Source: Haloimpatiens sp042688525 (GTDB lineage Bacteria; Bacillota; Clostridia; Clostridiales; Clostridiaceae). Taken from it: a stretch of DNA of 64,000 bases. The translations under genes were made by a program, and so were the position numbers. This document shows positions 1-9,480 of this stretch, piece after piece; the first letter of the stretch is position 1; each line of letters opens with the position of its first letter. The stretch spans positions 372,001 through 436,000 of the forward strand of contig NZ_JBHWAB010000001.1 of NCBI RefSeq assembly GCF_042688525.2. Direction: 5' to 3'. The notes beneath the pieces were generated by a model. The model was not told the DNA's origin and ran no database searches. It saw only the letters and a program-made list of their open reading frames with translations.

Positions 1-20
1 CAATATATGAACGTGAGTAT

Positions 21-60
21 ATATGGTCTCTTCGAGTCTTCGGAGAGATCATATTTTTTT
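21..60 (+). terminator. Attenuator-type hairpin in the rplJ leader
   Basis: A 15-bp stem (21-35 with 40-54, including two G-U pairs, 4-nt loop) is followed directly by a T run at 55-60, the form of a Rho-independent terminator. It stands just before rplJ. In Firmicutes the rplJL leader binds the L10-L12 complex and controls such a terminator. The hairpin is seen; the regulatory role is inferred, and the upstream part of the leader lies outside the window. Confidence 0.7.
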
Positions 61-95
61 AAAAAAAGTTTTATTCCTGTAAGGAGGTGGACTTT

Positions 96-596
96 GTGAG
101 CGAGAATAGAAATTTAAAAGAAGCTAAAGTTCAAGAAATAAGAGAAAAAATTGAAAAAGCTGAAGCAATGGTTCTTGCTAAATATCAAGGATTAACAGTT
201 GAAGAAGATACTGAATTAAGAAAGAAAATGAGAGATGCTGGTGTTGAATATAAAGTATATAAAAATACATTAGTAACTATAGCAGCTAATGAATTAGGCA
301 AAGAAGACATAGTTAAATATCTTCAAGGACCTATTTCAATAGCATTTGGATATGAAGATCCAACTGCACCAGCAAGAATACTTAATGATTTTGCAAAAGA
401 CCATAAGAAGTTAGAATTAAAAGCAGGACTTATTCAAGGTGAATTATATGATGAAGCTAAAATTAAAGAACTTGCATCTATACCACCAAGAGAAGTGTTA
501 CTTGCAAAACTTCTTGGAAGCTTCAAGGCTCCATTATCAAACCTTGTTTATTTATTAAATGCTATAAAAGAAAAGAAAGAATCAGAAGAAGCATAA
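96..596 (+). CDS. rplJ: 50S ribosomal protein L10
   Basis: L10 forms the base of the ribosomal stalk on the large subunit and anchors the L7/L12 dimers that recruit translation factors. The 166-residue product has the usual length. The N-terminal globular part resembles L10 throughout, and the lysine/glutamate-rich C-terminal helix is where L12 dimers bind. I chose the GTG at 96 because AAGGAGG at 81-87 sits 8 bases before it; the longer frame from 87 would begin inside that ribosome binding site. It is co-transcribed with rplL, 33 bases downstream, and probably autoregulated through the hairpin upstream. Confidence 0.96.
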   Translation: MSENRNLKEAKVQEIREKIEKAEAMVLAKYQGLTVEEDTELRKKMRDAGVEYKVYKNTLVTIAANELGKEDIVKYLQGPISIAFGYEDPTAPARILNDFAKDHKKLELKAGLIQGELYDEAKIKELASIPPREVLLAKLLGSFKAPLSNLVYLLNAIKEKKESEEA

Positions 597-629
597 AAAA
601 ATAATTAGAAAATTTGGAGGTGCATTTAA

Positions 630-995
630 ATGACAAGAGAAGAAATGATTCAAGCTATAAAAGATATGTCAGTTTTAGAATTAAACGAATTAGTAAAAGC
701 ATGTGAAGAAGAATTTGGAGTAAGCGCATCAGCTCCTGTAGCAGTAGCTGGAGCAGCTGGAGCAGCTGGAGCAGCTGAAGAAAAATCAGAATTTGATGTA
801 GTTTTATCAGGTGCTGGTTCACAAAAAATCAAAGTTATAAAAGCTGTTAGAGAATTAACAGGTCTTGGATTAAAAGATGCTAAAGCAATAGTTGATGGAG
901 CTCCTAAGACATTAAAAGAAGCAGTAGCTAAAGAACAAGCTGAAGAAATGAAAGCTAAGTTAGAAGAAGTTGGAGCTACAGTTGAATTAAAGTAG
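630..995 (+). CDS. rplL: 50S ribosomal protein L7/L12
   Basis: This is the multicopy stalk protein that contacts EF-Tu, EF-G and other GTPases. The 121-residue product has the N-terminal dimerisation helix (about 1-32), an Ala/Gly hinge (about 35-50) and the compact C-terminal factor-binding domain with its KAVRELTGLGLKDAK helix. The hinge is encoded by a short tandem repeat of GGAGCAGCT units, which may vary in copy number. TTGGAGGT precedes the ATG. It is the second gene of the rplJL unit and is closed by a strong terminator. Confidence 0.97.
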   Translation: MTREEMIQAIKDMSVLELNELVKACEEEFGVSASAPVAVAGAAGAAGAAEEKSEFDVVLSGAGSQKIKVIKAVRELTGLGLKDAKAIVDGAPKTLKEAVAKEQAEEMKAKLEEVGATVELK

Positions 996-1009
996 TGTAA
1001 GCTTATTGG

Positions 1010-1041
1010 AAAAGGCACTTTCGTTTGAAGTGCCTTTTTTT
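1010..1041 (+). terminator. Rho-independent terminator after rplL
   Basis: AAAAGGCACTT at 1010-1020 pairs with AAGTGCCTTTT at 1028-1038 around a 7-nt loop, with a T run to 1041. It separates rplJL from rpoBC. Confidence 0.88.
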
Positions 1042-1089
1042 AATACATAATTAATTAAGTATTTTGTTGTATACATACAAAATCAAATA

Positions 1090-1118
1090 TTGACATCATA
1101 AGCTATTTGTGATAACAT
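1090..1118 (+). promoter_or_regulatory. Probable sigma-A promoter of rpoBC
   Basis: TTGACA at 1090-1095 and TAACAT at 1113-1118 are 17 bases apart. The -35 is perfect and the -10 is four of six. The transcript would carry a leader of about 140 bases that contains a short hairpin (CCATTAACAC at 1210-1219 with GTGTTATTGG at 1226-1235, one mismatch) just before the rpoB ribosome binding site. Confidence 0.5.
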
Positions 1119-1266
1119 ATCTAAATGCATTGATATTTATTAGAAACCTAGATATAGAGGTATATTTAGGTTAAAAATGGTTAAAATAGTTTAATAGTGG
1201 CGTTTTAATCCATTAACACAAAAAAGTGTTATTGGTTATTTTAGTATATACAAGGGGTGAAATTTA

Positions 1267-4200
1267 ATGGTACATCCTATCCAAGTTGGTAAAAGAACAA
1301 GAATGAGCTTTTCTAAGGTTAAAGAAGTAACCACTATGCCTAATCTAATTGAAATTCAATTAGATTCTTATGAGTGGTTTTTACGAGAAGGACTTCAAGA
1401 AGTGTTTGACGATATAAACCCTATTCAAGATTATACAGGTAATCTTATTCTCGAATTTGTAGGTTACAAACTTGATATGGATAATATTAAGTATTGTGTA
1501 GAAGAATGTAAAGAGAGAGATACCACATATGCTGCACCGTTAAAAGTTAAGGTTAGATTACTTAATAAGGAAACTGGTGAAGTAAAGGAACAGGAAGTAT
1601 TTATGGGTGACTTCCCAATTATGACTGAACAGGGTACTTTTGTAATTAATGGAGCCGAAAGAGTTATTGTAAGCCAATTAGTTAGATCTCCAGGTGTTTA
1701 CTATAATTACACAGTTGATAAAACAGGTAAAAAACTATATTCATCAACTGTAATACCAAATAGGGGAGCATGGCTTGAATATGAAACAGATTCCAATGAT
1801 ATAATTTATGTAAGAATTGATAAAACTAGAAAATTGCCTATAACAATTCTTGCAAGAGCTATGGGATGTGGTTCAGATTTAGAAATAACGAATTTTTTTG
1901 GTGAAGACGAAAGATTAAGAGCGACTATAGAAAAAGATAATACTAAGAATAGTGAGGAAGCACTATTAGAAATATATAAGAGATTAAGACCAGGTGAACC
2001 ACCGACTGTAGATAGTGCTATGTCTCTTATAGATTCGTTATTTTTTGATGCAAAAAGATATGATTTATCAAAAGTAGGAAGATATAAATTTAACAAAAAA
2101 CTTGCATTAAATCTTAGAATAGCAAATCAAATAACAGCAGATGATATAGTAGATCCTAATACAGGGGAAATAATAGTTGAAAGTGGTAGCAAAATCGATA
2201 GGGATATTGCGAAAAAAATTCAAAATGTAGGCATTAATGTTGTAAATATTAAAGTTGAAGATAAAATTATTAAGGTTATAGGAAATAACTTTGTAGATAT
2301 TAAAGAAAATGTTGATTTTGATGTTACTGGTTTGAATATTAAAGAATTAGTACATTATCCAACTTTAAAACAAATTTTAGATAATTATACTGATACAGAA
2401 ACAATCAAAGAAGAAATTAAGAAAAGTATACATAAGCTGATACCAAAACATATTACTAAAGATGATATACTTGCAACTATTAGTTATCAATTGGGATTAT
2501 TACATGGAATTGGCGATATAGACGATATAGATCATTTAGGAAACAGAAGACTAAGATCTGTAGGTGAATTATTACAAAATCAATTTAGAATTGGTTTATC
2601 TAGAATGGAAAGAGTAGTTAAAGAGAGAATGACTATTCAAGATCAAGAAGTAATAACTCCTCAAGCTTTAATTAATATAAGACCAGTAGCAGCTGCTATA
2701 AAAGAATTTTTTGGAAGTTCACAACTTTCACAATTTATGGATCAAACTAATCCTCTTTCAGAATTAACGCATAAGAGAAGATTATCAGCGTTAGGACCAG
2801 GTGGACTTTCAAGAGAAAGAGCAGGATTTGAGGTTAGAGATGTTCACTATTCTCATTATGGTAGAATGTGTCCTATAGAGACTCCAGAAGGACCAAATAT
2901 AGGGCTTATAAACTCACTTGCATCATATGCAAAAGTAAATGAATATGGATTTATTGAAACACCTTATAGAATAGTGGATAAAGAAAATGGAAGAGTTACA
3001 AATGAAATAACATATTTTACAGCCGATGAGGAAGATGGATATTTAGTTGCTCAAGCGGAAGAACCAATGGATGAGCAAGGAAATTTTATAGATGATAAGG
3101 TTACAGTAAGGTATAAAGAAGAAGTTTTAATAGTACCTAAAACTGAGGTTGATCTTATAGATGTTTCTCCAAGACAAATAGTTTCTGTTGCAACAGCAAT
3201 GATTCCGTTTCTTGAAAATGATGATGCCAGCCGTGCGCTTATGGGATCAAATATGCAGCGTCAGGCAGTGCCATTATTGAAACCTCAAGCTCCAATAGTT
3301 GGTACTGGAATAGAATTTAAAGCAGCGGTTGATTCAGGAGTTCTACCTAAATCTAAACATGCAGGAACAGTAGTATATGTGTCAGCAGATGAAGTTAGAG
3401 TTAAGAGAGACAGTGATGGTGTAATTGATAAATATAAGCTCCTTAAATTCAAAAGGTCAAACCAAGGAACATGTATAAATCAAAGACCTATAGTTAATAA
3501 TGGTGAAAAGGTTGAGGCAGGAAGTGTACTTGCGGATGGACCATCAACTGACCTTGGTGAAATAGCATTAGGTAAGAATATACGTATGGGATTTATAACT
3601 TGGGAAGGTTATAATTACGAAGATGCTATGTTGGTTTCAGAACAACTTGTTCGTGATGATGTGTTTACGTCAATCCATATAGAAGAATATGAAGCTGAAG
3701 CAAGAGATACAAAACTTGGACCAGAAGAAATAACAAGAGATATACCAAATGTAGGAGAAGATGCACTTAAAGATATAGATGAAAGAGGAATAATAAGAAT
3801 AGGAGCAGAGGTAAGATCAGGTGATATACTTGTTGGTAAAGTTACACCTAAGGGAGAAACAGAACTTACAGCTGAAGAAAGATTATTAAGAGCTATATTT
3901 GGAGAAAAAGCAAGGGAAGTTAGAGATACTTCACTTAGAGTGCCACATGGTGAAACAGGCATAATTGTTGATGTTAAAGTATTTACAAGAGAAAATGGAG
4001 ATGAACTTCCACCAGGAGTAAATGAATTAGTTAGATGTTATATAGCTCAAAAAAGAAAAATATCTGTTGGAGATAAAATGGCAGGAAGACATGGTAACAA
4101 AGGGGTTATATCCAGAATATTACCTGAAGAAGATATGCCATTCTTACCTGATGGAAGACCATTGCAAATATGCTTAAACCCATTAGGAGTTCCTTCTCGT

Positions 4201-5013
4201 ATGAATATTGGGCAGGTACTAGAGGTACACCTTGGTTGGGCAGCAAGTAAATTAGGTTGGCATGTAGCAACACCAGTATTTGATGGAGCAACAGAGCCAG
4301 CAATTGTAAATTGTTTGAAGAAAGCAGGTTATGCTGAAGATGGTAAGACTGCTTTATATGATGGCAGAACGGGAGAACCTTTTGAAAGTAGAGTAACAGT
4401 AGGATACATGTATATATTAAAACTTCATCACTTAGTTGATGATAAAATACATGCAAGATCAACAGGTCCATATTCTTTAGTAACACAACAACCACTTGGA
4501 GGTAAGGCTCAATTTGGTGGTCAAAGATTTGGAGAAATGGAAGTATGGGCGCTTGAAGCATATGGTGCGGCATATACCCTACAAGAAATATTGACTGTTA
4601 AATCAGATGATGTAGTTGGTAGAGTTAAAACATATGAGGCTATTGTTAAAGGGGAAAATATACCAGAACCAGGAGTACCAGAATCATTTAAAGTTCTTAT
4701 AAAGGAACTTCAAGCTTTATGTTTAGACGTTAGAGTTTTAAATGATGAACAACAAGAAATTAAAATAAAAGAATCAGTTGAAGAAAAATCTGAAGAAGAT
4801 TTGGAAGTGAATATAGAGGGAACAGAAGATTCAGTTCCAGCAGTAGGTATAAGTAAAACAGAAAATGCAGAAGATGAAGATAAAAATAAAGATCTTGAAG
4901 GAAAATATGATAAAAACGAAGATGAAGATGAAGATGAAGATGAAGAATATGAATTATCATTAGAAGATTTGGAAAATGAATTAGAACTTAATGATTTTAA
5001 TGACGAACACTAA
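1267..5013 (+). CDS. rpoB: DNA-directed RNA polymerase subunit beta
   Basis: The beta subunit forms half of the catalytic cleft of RNA polymerase. The 1248-residue product is full length. The rifampicin-binding region begins near residue 483 (GSSQLSQF) and keeps the wild-type residues of THKRRLSALG, so no common resistance change is visible. GDKMAGRHGNKG near residue 935 belongs to the active-site region. The last 80 or so residues are a strongly acidic, low-complexity tail. AAGGGGTGA precedes the ATG. rpoC follows after 20 bases in the same operon. Confidence 0.98.
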   Translation: MVHPIQVGKRTRMSFSKVKEVTTMPNLIEIQLDSYEWFLREGLQEVFDDINPIQDYTGNLILEFVGYKLDMDNIKYCVEECKERDTTYAAPLKVKVRLLNKETGEVKEQEVFMGDFPIMTEQGTFVINGAERVIVSQLVRSPGVYYNYTVDKTGKKLYSSTVIPNRGAWLEYETDSNDIIYVRIDKTRKLPITILARAMGCGSDLEITNFFGEDERLRATIEKDNTKNSEEALLEIYKRLRPGEPPTVDSAMSLIDSLFFDAKRYDLSKVGRYKFNKKLALNLRIANQITADDIVDPNTGEIIVESGSKIDRDIAKKIQNVGINVVNIKVEDKIIKVIGNNFVDIKENVDFDVTGLNIKELVHYPTLKQILDNYTDTETIKEEIKKSIHKLIPKHITKDDILATISYQLGLLHGIGDIDDIDHLGNRRLRSVGELLQNQFRIGLSRMERVVKERMTIQDQEVITPQALINIRPVAAAIKEFFGSSQLSQFMDQTNPLSELTHKRRLSALGPGGLSRERAGFEVRDVHYSHYGRMCPIETPEGPNIGLINSLASYAKVNEYGFIETPYRIVDKENGRVTNEITYFTADEEDGYLVAQAEEPMDEQGNFIDDKVTVRYKEEVLIVPKTEVDLIDVSPRQIVSVATAMIPFLENDDASRALMGSNMQRQAVPLLKPQAPIVGTGIEFKAAVDSGVLPKSKHAGTVVYVSADEVRVKRDSDGVIDKYKLLKFKRSNQGTCINQRPIVNNGEKVEAGSVLADGPSTDLGEIALGKNIRMGFITWEGYNYEDAMLVSEQLVRDDVFTSIHIEEYEAEARDTKLGPEEITRDIPNVGEDALKDIDERGIIRIGAEVRSGDILVGKVTPKGETELTAEERLLRAIFGEKAREVRDTSLRVPHGETGIIVDVKVFTRENGDELPPGVNELVRCYIAQKRKISVGDKMAGRHGNKGVISRILPEEDMPFLPDGRPLQICLNPLGVPSRMNIGQVLEVHLGWAASKLGWHVATPVFDGATEPAIVNCLKKAGYAEDGKTALYDGRTGEPFESRVTVGYMYILKLHHLVDDKIHARSTGPYSLVTQQPLGGKAQFGGQRFGEMEVWALEAYGAAYTLQEILTVKSDDVVGRVKTYEAIVKGENIPEPGVPESFKVLIKELQALCLDVRVLNDEQQEIKIKESVEEKSEEDLEVNIEGTEDSVPAVGISKTENAEDEDKNKDLEGKYDKNEDEDEDEDEEYELSLEDLENELELNDFNDEH

Positions 5014-5033
5014 TTTGAAGGGAGGATGTACCC

Positions 5034-8000
5034 TTGTTTGAATTGAATAATTTTGATGCTATACAAATAGGATTGGCATCACCAGAACAAATTAGAGCAT
5101 GGTCAAGAGGAGAAGTAAAAAAACCAGAAACAATAAATTATAGAACATTAAAGCCAGAAAAAGATGGTTTGTTTTGTGAAAGAATTTTTGGACCAATAAA
5201 AGATTGGGAATGTCATTGTGGAAAGTATAAGAGAGTAAGATACAAAGGTATAGTTTGTGACAGATGTGGAGTAGAAGTTACAAAAGCTAAAGTTAGACGT
5301 GAGAGAATGGGGCACATAGAATTAGCTGCTCCAGTATCACATATTTGGTATTTTAAAGGAATACCATCTCGTATGGGACTTATATTAGATATATCTCCTA
5401 GATCTTTAGAAAAAGTATTGTATTTTGCTTCATATGTTGTGCTAGATCCTAAAGAAACACCATTATTGAAAAAACAACTTTTAACAGAGAAAGAGTATAG
5501 AGAATCTATTGATAAATATGGTGAAGATAGTTTTGTAGCTGGTATGGGAGCGGAAGCAGTAAAAATTTTATTAAGAGAAATTGATTTAGAACAGTTATCT
5601 AAAGAATTAAAGAATAACCTTGAAAGTAGTACGGGACAGAAAAGAGTAAGAATCATAAGAAGATTAGAAGTTGTTGAGTCATTCAGAAAATCAGGAAATA
5701 AACCAGAATGGATGATTATAGATGTTATTCCTATAATACCACCTGATTTAAGACCTATGGTTCAATTAGATGGAGGAAGATTTGCAACTTCAGATCTAAA
5801 TGACTTATATAGAAGAGTTATTAATAGAAATAATAGATTAAAAAAACTTTTAGATTTAGGTGCACCAGATATAATTGTAAGAAATGAAAAAAGAATGCTT
5901 CAAGAAGCTGTAGATGCACTTATTGATAATGGTAGAAGAGGTAGACCAGTTACAGGACCAGGAAATAGACCTTTAAAATCATTATCTGATATGTTGAAAG
6001 GTAAACAAGGAAGGTTTAGACAAAACTTACTTGGAAAACGTGTTGATTACTCAGGACGTTCAGTTATAGTTGTTGGTCCAGAATTAAAGATGTATCAGTG
6101 TGGTCTTCCAAAGGAAATGGCATTGGAGTTATTCAAACCTTTTGTTATGAAGAAATTGGTTGAAAGAGGAATTGCTCATAATATAAAAAGTGCTAAGAGA
6201 ATGGTAGAAAGAATAATGCCTGAGGTATGGGATGTACTTGAAGACGTAATATCAGACCATCCAGTATTACTAAATCGTGCTCCGACATTACATAGATTAG
6301 GTATTCAAGCATTTCAACCTGTTCTTGTTGAAGGAAAAGCTATAAAACTTCATCCACTTGTTTGTACAGCATACAATGCTGACTTTGATGGTGACCAAAT
6401 GGCTATTCACGTACCATTATCTGTTGAGGCTCAATCAGAAGCAAGATTCTTAATGTTAGCAGCACATAATATAATGAAACCATCTGATGGTAAACCAGTA
6501 TGTGTTCCTACACAAGATATGGTATTAGGTTCATATTATTTGACACTTGATAAAGATGGAGCAAGAGGTGAAGGAAGAGAATTTTCATCACCAGAAGAGG
6601 TATATATGGCATATCAATTAGGACAGATTGATATGCATGCAAAAATTAGAGTTAGAATTAAAAAAGAAATAGATGGAGAAAAAGTTCTTGGTATTATAAA
6701 GACAACACCTGGTAAATTAATATTTAATGAATGTATACCACAAGATTTAGGTTTTGTAGATAGAAGTAAAGATGAAAATATGTTTAAGTTAGAAGTAGAT
6801 TTTCTAGTAAGTAAGAAAAACTTAGGTAAAATAATAGATAAATGTTATGTAAAGTACGGTCCTACAGAGACATCAATTATGTTGGATAAAATTAAAGCAA
6901 CAGGATATCACTATTCAACAATAGGTGCTATTACAATTTCAACTTCAGATATGACAGTACCAGAAGCTAAACATATTTTACTTGAAGAAACAGATAAGGC
7001 AGTAGACAAAATTGAAAAAATGTATAGAAGAGGATTTATATCTGAAGAAGAAAGATATGAAAGAGTAATAGAAAAATGGACTAAGACAACAGAGGATGTT
7101 GCAAATGCTCTTATGGATAACTTTGATAAATTTAATCCTATATTTATGATGGCTGATTCAGGTGCCAGAGGTTCTAAGAGCCAGATTAAGCAGCTTGCAG
7201 GAATGAGAGGATTAATGGCTAATCCATCAGGTAAGATTATTGAGTTGCCTATAAGATCATCCTTCAGAGAAGGTCTTGATGTACTTGAATATTTTATATC
7301 AACACATGGTGCTAGAAAAGGTAATGCAGATACTGCGTTAAAAACTGCAGACTCTGGTTATTTAACAAGAAGACTTGTAGATGTAAGCCAAGACGTTATA
7401 GTAAGAACAGAAGACTGTGGAACAGATGAAGGATTTGAAGTATCTGAAATTAAAGAGGGTAATGAAGTAATTGAATCTCTATCAGAAAGACTTACAGGTA
7501 GATATACAGCACAAGATATTATAGATCCTGAAAGTGGAGAAGTAATAGTTAAGAAAAATGCATATATAGATGCTAATACAGCAGATCGAGTTGAAAAAAC
7601 AGGAATTAAGAGAATTAAAATTAGATCTGTATTTACATGTAAATCAAAAGTTGGCGTATGTGCTAAGTGTTATGGAATGAACATGGCAACAGGACATAAG
7701 ATAAATATTGGAGAGGCTGTAGGTATTATGGCAGCACAATCAATAGGAGAACCAGGAACACAGCTTACTATGAGAACCTTCCATACTGGTGGAGTTGCTG
7801 GAGCAGATATAACACAGGGTCTTCCAAGGGTTGAAGAGTTATTTGAATCTAGGAAACCAAAAGGACTTGCGATTATAAGTGAAATTGGCGGAGTAGTAAG
7901 AGTAGAAGAAACCAAGAAAAAGAGAGTTGTATATGTAAAAGCAGATTCAGGAGAAGAATCAAGTTATGATATACCTTTTGGTTCCAGAGTAAAAGTAAAT

Positions 8001-8570
8001 AATGGTGATTATATACAAGCTGGAGACGAGATAACAGAGGGTTCAATAAATCCACATGATATTTTAAGAATTAAAGGTGTAAATGCAGTTAAAAATTATC
8101 TTCTTTCAGAAGTGCAAAAAGTTTATAGACTTCAAGGTGTTGATATAGATGATAAGCACTTAGAAGTAGTAATTAGACAAATGACAAGAAAAGTAAAAAT
8201 AGAAGATTCAGGTGATACAGAATTATTACCAGGAACTATGATAGATATATTTGATTTTCAAGATCATAATGAAAAAGCAATAGAGAAAAGTGAAAGACCT
8301 GCTCAAGGAAAAGTTGCATTGCTCGGAATAACGAAGGCAGCATTAGCAACAGATTCATTTTTATCTGCTGCATCTTTCCAAGAAACAACAAGAGTACTTA
8401 CTGATGCTGCAATAAAAGGTAAAGTAGATCCATTAATAGGATTAAAAGAAAATGTTATAATAGGAAAGTTGATTCCAGCAGGTACAGGACTGAACAAATA
8501 CAGAGGAATAAAGATAAATACAAAAAATAAAAAAGTGGAAGAAAATGAAGAAAATAATTTAGAAGCTTAG
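5034..8570 (+). CDS. rpoC: DNA-directed RNA polymerase subunit beta prime
   Basis: This subunit carries the catalytic magnesium site. NADFDGDQ is at 448-455, with the three metal-binding aspartates at 450, 452 and 454. The N-terminal zinc ribbon starts at Cys60 (CHCG...CDRC), and the second zinc site is the CxxC-containing CKSKVGVCAKC segment in the C-terminal third. The 1178 residues fit the clostridial form. Translation starts at TTG 5034 behind GGGAGGA; no ATG fits the conserved MFELNNFDAIQIGLASPEQI start. It forms an operon with rpoB. Confidence 0.98.
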   Translation: MFELNNFDAIQIGLASPEQIRAWSRGEVKKPETINYRTLKPEKDGLFCERIFGPIKDWECHCGKYKRVRYKGIVCDRCGVEVTKAKVRRERMGHIELAAPVSHIWYFKGIPSRMGLILDISPRSLEKVLYFASYVVLDPKETPLLKKQLLTEKEYRESIDKYGEDSFVAGMGAEAVKILLREIDLEQLSKELKNNLESSTGQKRVRIIRRLEVVESFRKSGNKPEWMIIDVIPIIPPDLRPMVQLDGGRFATSDLNDLYRRVINRNNRLKKLLDLGAPDIIVRNEKRMLQEAVDALIDNGRRGRPVTGPGNRPLKSLSDMLKGKQGRFRQNLLGKRVDYSGRSVIVVGPELKMYQCGLPKEMALELFKPFVMKKLVERGIAHNIKSAKRMVERIMPEVWDVLEDVISDHPVLLNRAPTLHRLGIQAFQPVLVEGKAIKLHPLVCTAYNADFDGDQMAIHVPLSVEAQSEARFLMLAAHNIMKPSDGKPVCVPTQDMVLGSYYLTLDKDGARGEGREFSSPEEVYMAYQLGQIDMHAKIRVRIKKEIDGEKVLGIIKTTPGKLIFNECIPQDLGFVDRSKDENMFKLEVDFLVSKKNLGKIIDKCYVKYGPTETSIMLDKIKATGYHYSTIGAITISTSDMTVPEAKHILLEETDKAVDKIEKMYRRGFISEEERYERVIEKWTKTTEDVANALMDNFDKFNPIFMMADSGARGSKSQIKQLAGMRGLMANPSGKIIELPIRSSFREGLDVLEYFISTHGARKGNADTALKTADSGYLTRRLVDVSQDVIVRTEDCGTDEGFEVSEIKEGNEVIESLSERLTGRYTAQDIIDPESGEVIVKKNAYIDANTADRVEKTGIKRIKIRSVFTCKSKVGVCAKCYGMNMATGHKINIGEAVGIMAAQSIGEPGTQLTMRTFHTGGVAGADITQGLPRVEELFESRKPKGLAIISEIGGVVRVEETKKKRVVYVKADSGEESSYDIPFGSRVKVNNGDYIQAGDEITEGSINPHDILRIKGVNAVKNYLLSEVQKVYRLQGVDIDDKHLEVVIRQMTRKVKIEDSGDTELLPGTMIDIFDFQDHNEKAIEKSERPAQGKVALLGITKAALATDSFLSAASFQETTRVLTDAAIKGKVDPLIGLKENVIIGKLIPAGTGLNKYRGIKINTKNKKVEENEENNLEA

Positions 8571-8580
8571 AGCTATTTTA

Positions 8581-8609
8581 TTGACACAATGATATTAAAA
8601 TGATAAAAT
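8581..8609 (+). promoter_or_regulatory. Strong sigma-A promoter of the str genes
   Basis: TTGACA at 8581-8586 and TAAAAT at 8604-8609 are 17 bases apart, with a TG one base before the -10 (extended -10). The start of transcription should be near 8616. It begins 11 bases after the rpoC stop, so the L7Ae-rpsL-rpsG-fusA-tuf genes have their own strong promoter. Confidence 0.8.
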
Positions 8610-8623
8610 ACACCTTGTGTAGT

Positions 8624-8663
8624 TTGTTACAAAGATAAAGAATGATTTTTATCTTTGTAACAA
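8624..8663 (+). other. 16-bp perfect leader stem-loop before the L7Ae-like gene
   Basis: Positions 8624-8639 and 8648-8663 are perfect inverted copies (TTGTTACAAAGATAAA on the left arm) around an 8-nt loop. It would form close to the 5' end of the mRNA made from the promoter at 8581. There is no T run, so it is not a terminator. It may protect the 5' end or bind a ribosomal protein; neither is shown. Confidence 0.75.
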
Positions 8664-8687
8664 TACATGTTAAGGGAGGTTAGATAT

Positions 8688-8933
8688 ATGGGTTATAGGC
8701 TTGAAGGTAGAAAAGTTGTTGGTATTAAGCAGACAATTAAGGCTGTTAAAAATGATATAGTTGAAGAGGTATACGTAGCAAAAGATGTAGAACAAAAAGT
8801 AATCGAGCCTTTAATACAACTAGCCAAGCAAAAGTCCCTTGAACTGGTATACATAGATACTATGAACGAGTTAGGAAAACTTTGTGGAATTGATGTAGGG
8901 GCTTCGGTCGCTGCTGAATTGAAAAAACAATAA
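8688..8933 (+). CDS. L7Ae-family ribosomal/RNA-binding protein (YbxF-like)
   Basis: This 81-residue protein belongs to the L7Ae/L30e/S12e/Gadd45 fold family that binds kink-turn RNA. In Firmicutes a member (YbxF, RplGB) is found just before rpsL, as here. The C-terminal half, with its IDVGASVAAEL segment, matches the family. I use the ATG at 8688 because AGGGAGG at 8673-8679 lies 8 bases upstream; an in-frame TTG at 8667 has no ribosome binding site. It is the first gene after the str promoter. Confidence 0.85.
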   Translation: MGYRLEGRKVVGIKQTIKAVKNDIVEEVYVAKDVEQKVIEPLIQLAKQKSLELVYIDTMNELGKLCGIDVGASVAAELKKQ

Positions 8934-8989
8934 AAAAAGCTTATTAACAAATTTATATATATAGTTAAAAATTAAAAGGAGGTGTAAAA

Positions 8990-9367
8990 ATGCCAACTAT
9001 TAACCAATTAGTAAGAAAAGGTAGAAAAACAATACAAACTAAGTCTACTTCACCAGCACTTAAAGAATGTCCACAAAAAAGAGGTGTGTGTACTGTAGTA
9101 AAAACAACAACTCCTAAAAAGCCAAACTCAGCGCTAAGAAAAATTGCCAGAGTTAGACTTACAAATGGATATGAAGTTACAGCATACATACCAGGTATCG
9201 GCCATAACTTACAAGAGCATAGTGTTGTTCTTATAAGAGGTGGTAGAGTTAAGGACCTTCCCGGTGTAAGATATCACATCGTAAGAGGTACTTTGGATGC
9301 AGCTGGAGTTGCTGACAGAATGCAATCAAGATCAAAGTATGGTGCAAAGAAACCTAAGAAAAAATAA
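8990..9367 (+). CDS. rpsL: 30S ribosomal protein S12
   Basis: S12 sits at the decoding centre of the small subunit. The 125-residue product contains TTPKKPNSALRK and GGRVKDLPGVRYH, the two loops where streptomycin-resistance changes arise; both carry the usual wild-type lysines. AAAGGAGGTG lies just before the ATG. It is followed by an unusually long, structured gap before rpsG. Confidence 0.97.
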   Translation: MPTINQLVRKGRKTIQTKSTSPALKECPQKRGVCTVVKTTTPKKPNSALRKIARVRLTNGYEVTAYIPGIGHNLQEHSVVLIRGGRVKDLPGVRYHIVRGTLDAAGVADRMQSRSKYGAKKPKKK

Positions 9368-9403
9368 TGCTTAGAAGATTGTAAGTGCAATGTCTTCAGC
9401 ATT

Positions 9404-9425
9404 TATATATATATATATATATATT
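9404..9425. repeat. TA dinucleotide repeat
   Basis: About eleven TA units in a row lie in the rpsL-rpsG gap. Such a tract can slip during replication and could vary between strains. No function is evident. Confidence 0.8.
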
Positions 9426-9439
9426 ATTTTGTATTTGTG

Positions 9440-9480
9440 CGGAACGACAAAGCGCTTTGCAGCTCAAGAGCTGAGTACCG
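9440..9480 (+). other. Predicted three-way-junction RNA before rpsG
   Basis: In the rpsL-rpsG gap an outer helix (CGGAAC at 9440-9445 with GTACCG at 9475-9480, one mismatch) can enclose two hairpins: the palindrome CAAAGCGCTTTG at 9448-9459, and CAGCTC-AA-GAGCTG at 9460-9473. It is markedly richer in G+C than its surroundings. It lies about 36 bases before the rpsG start codon. In E. coli the rpsL-rpsG gap is the S7 autoregulatory site; by position this could be an analogue, which is inference. Confidence 0.5.

Noticed and set aside
87..95. Upstream GTG start for rplJ
   Set aside because: It lies in the AAGGAGGTGG ribosome binding site; GTG 96 is correctly spaced and gives the conserved N-terminus.
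4106..4573. 155-codon minus-strand frame inside rpoB
   Set aside because: Leucine/histidine-rich shadow of the AT-rich coding strand; no ribosome binding site or family features.
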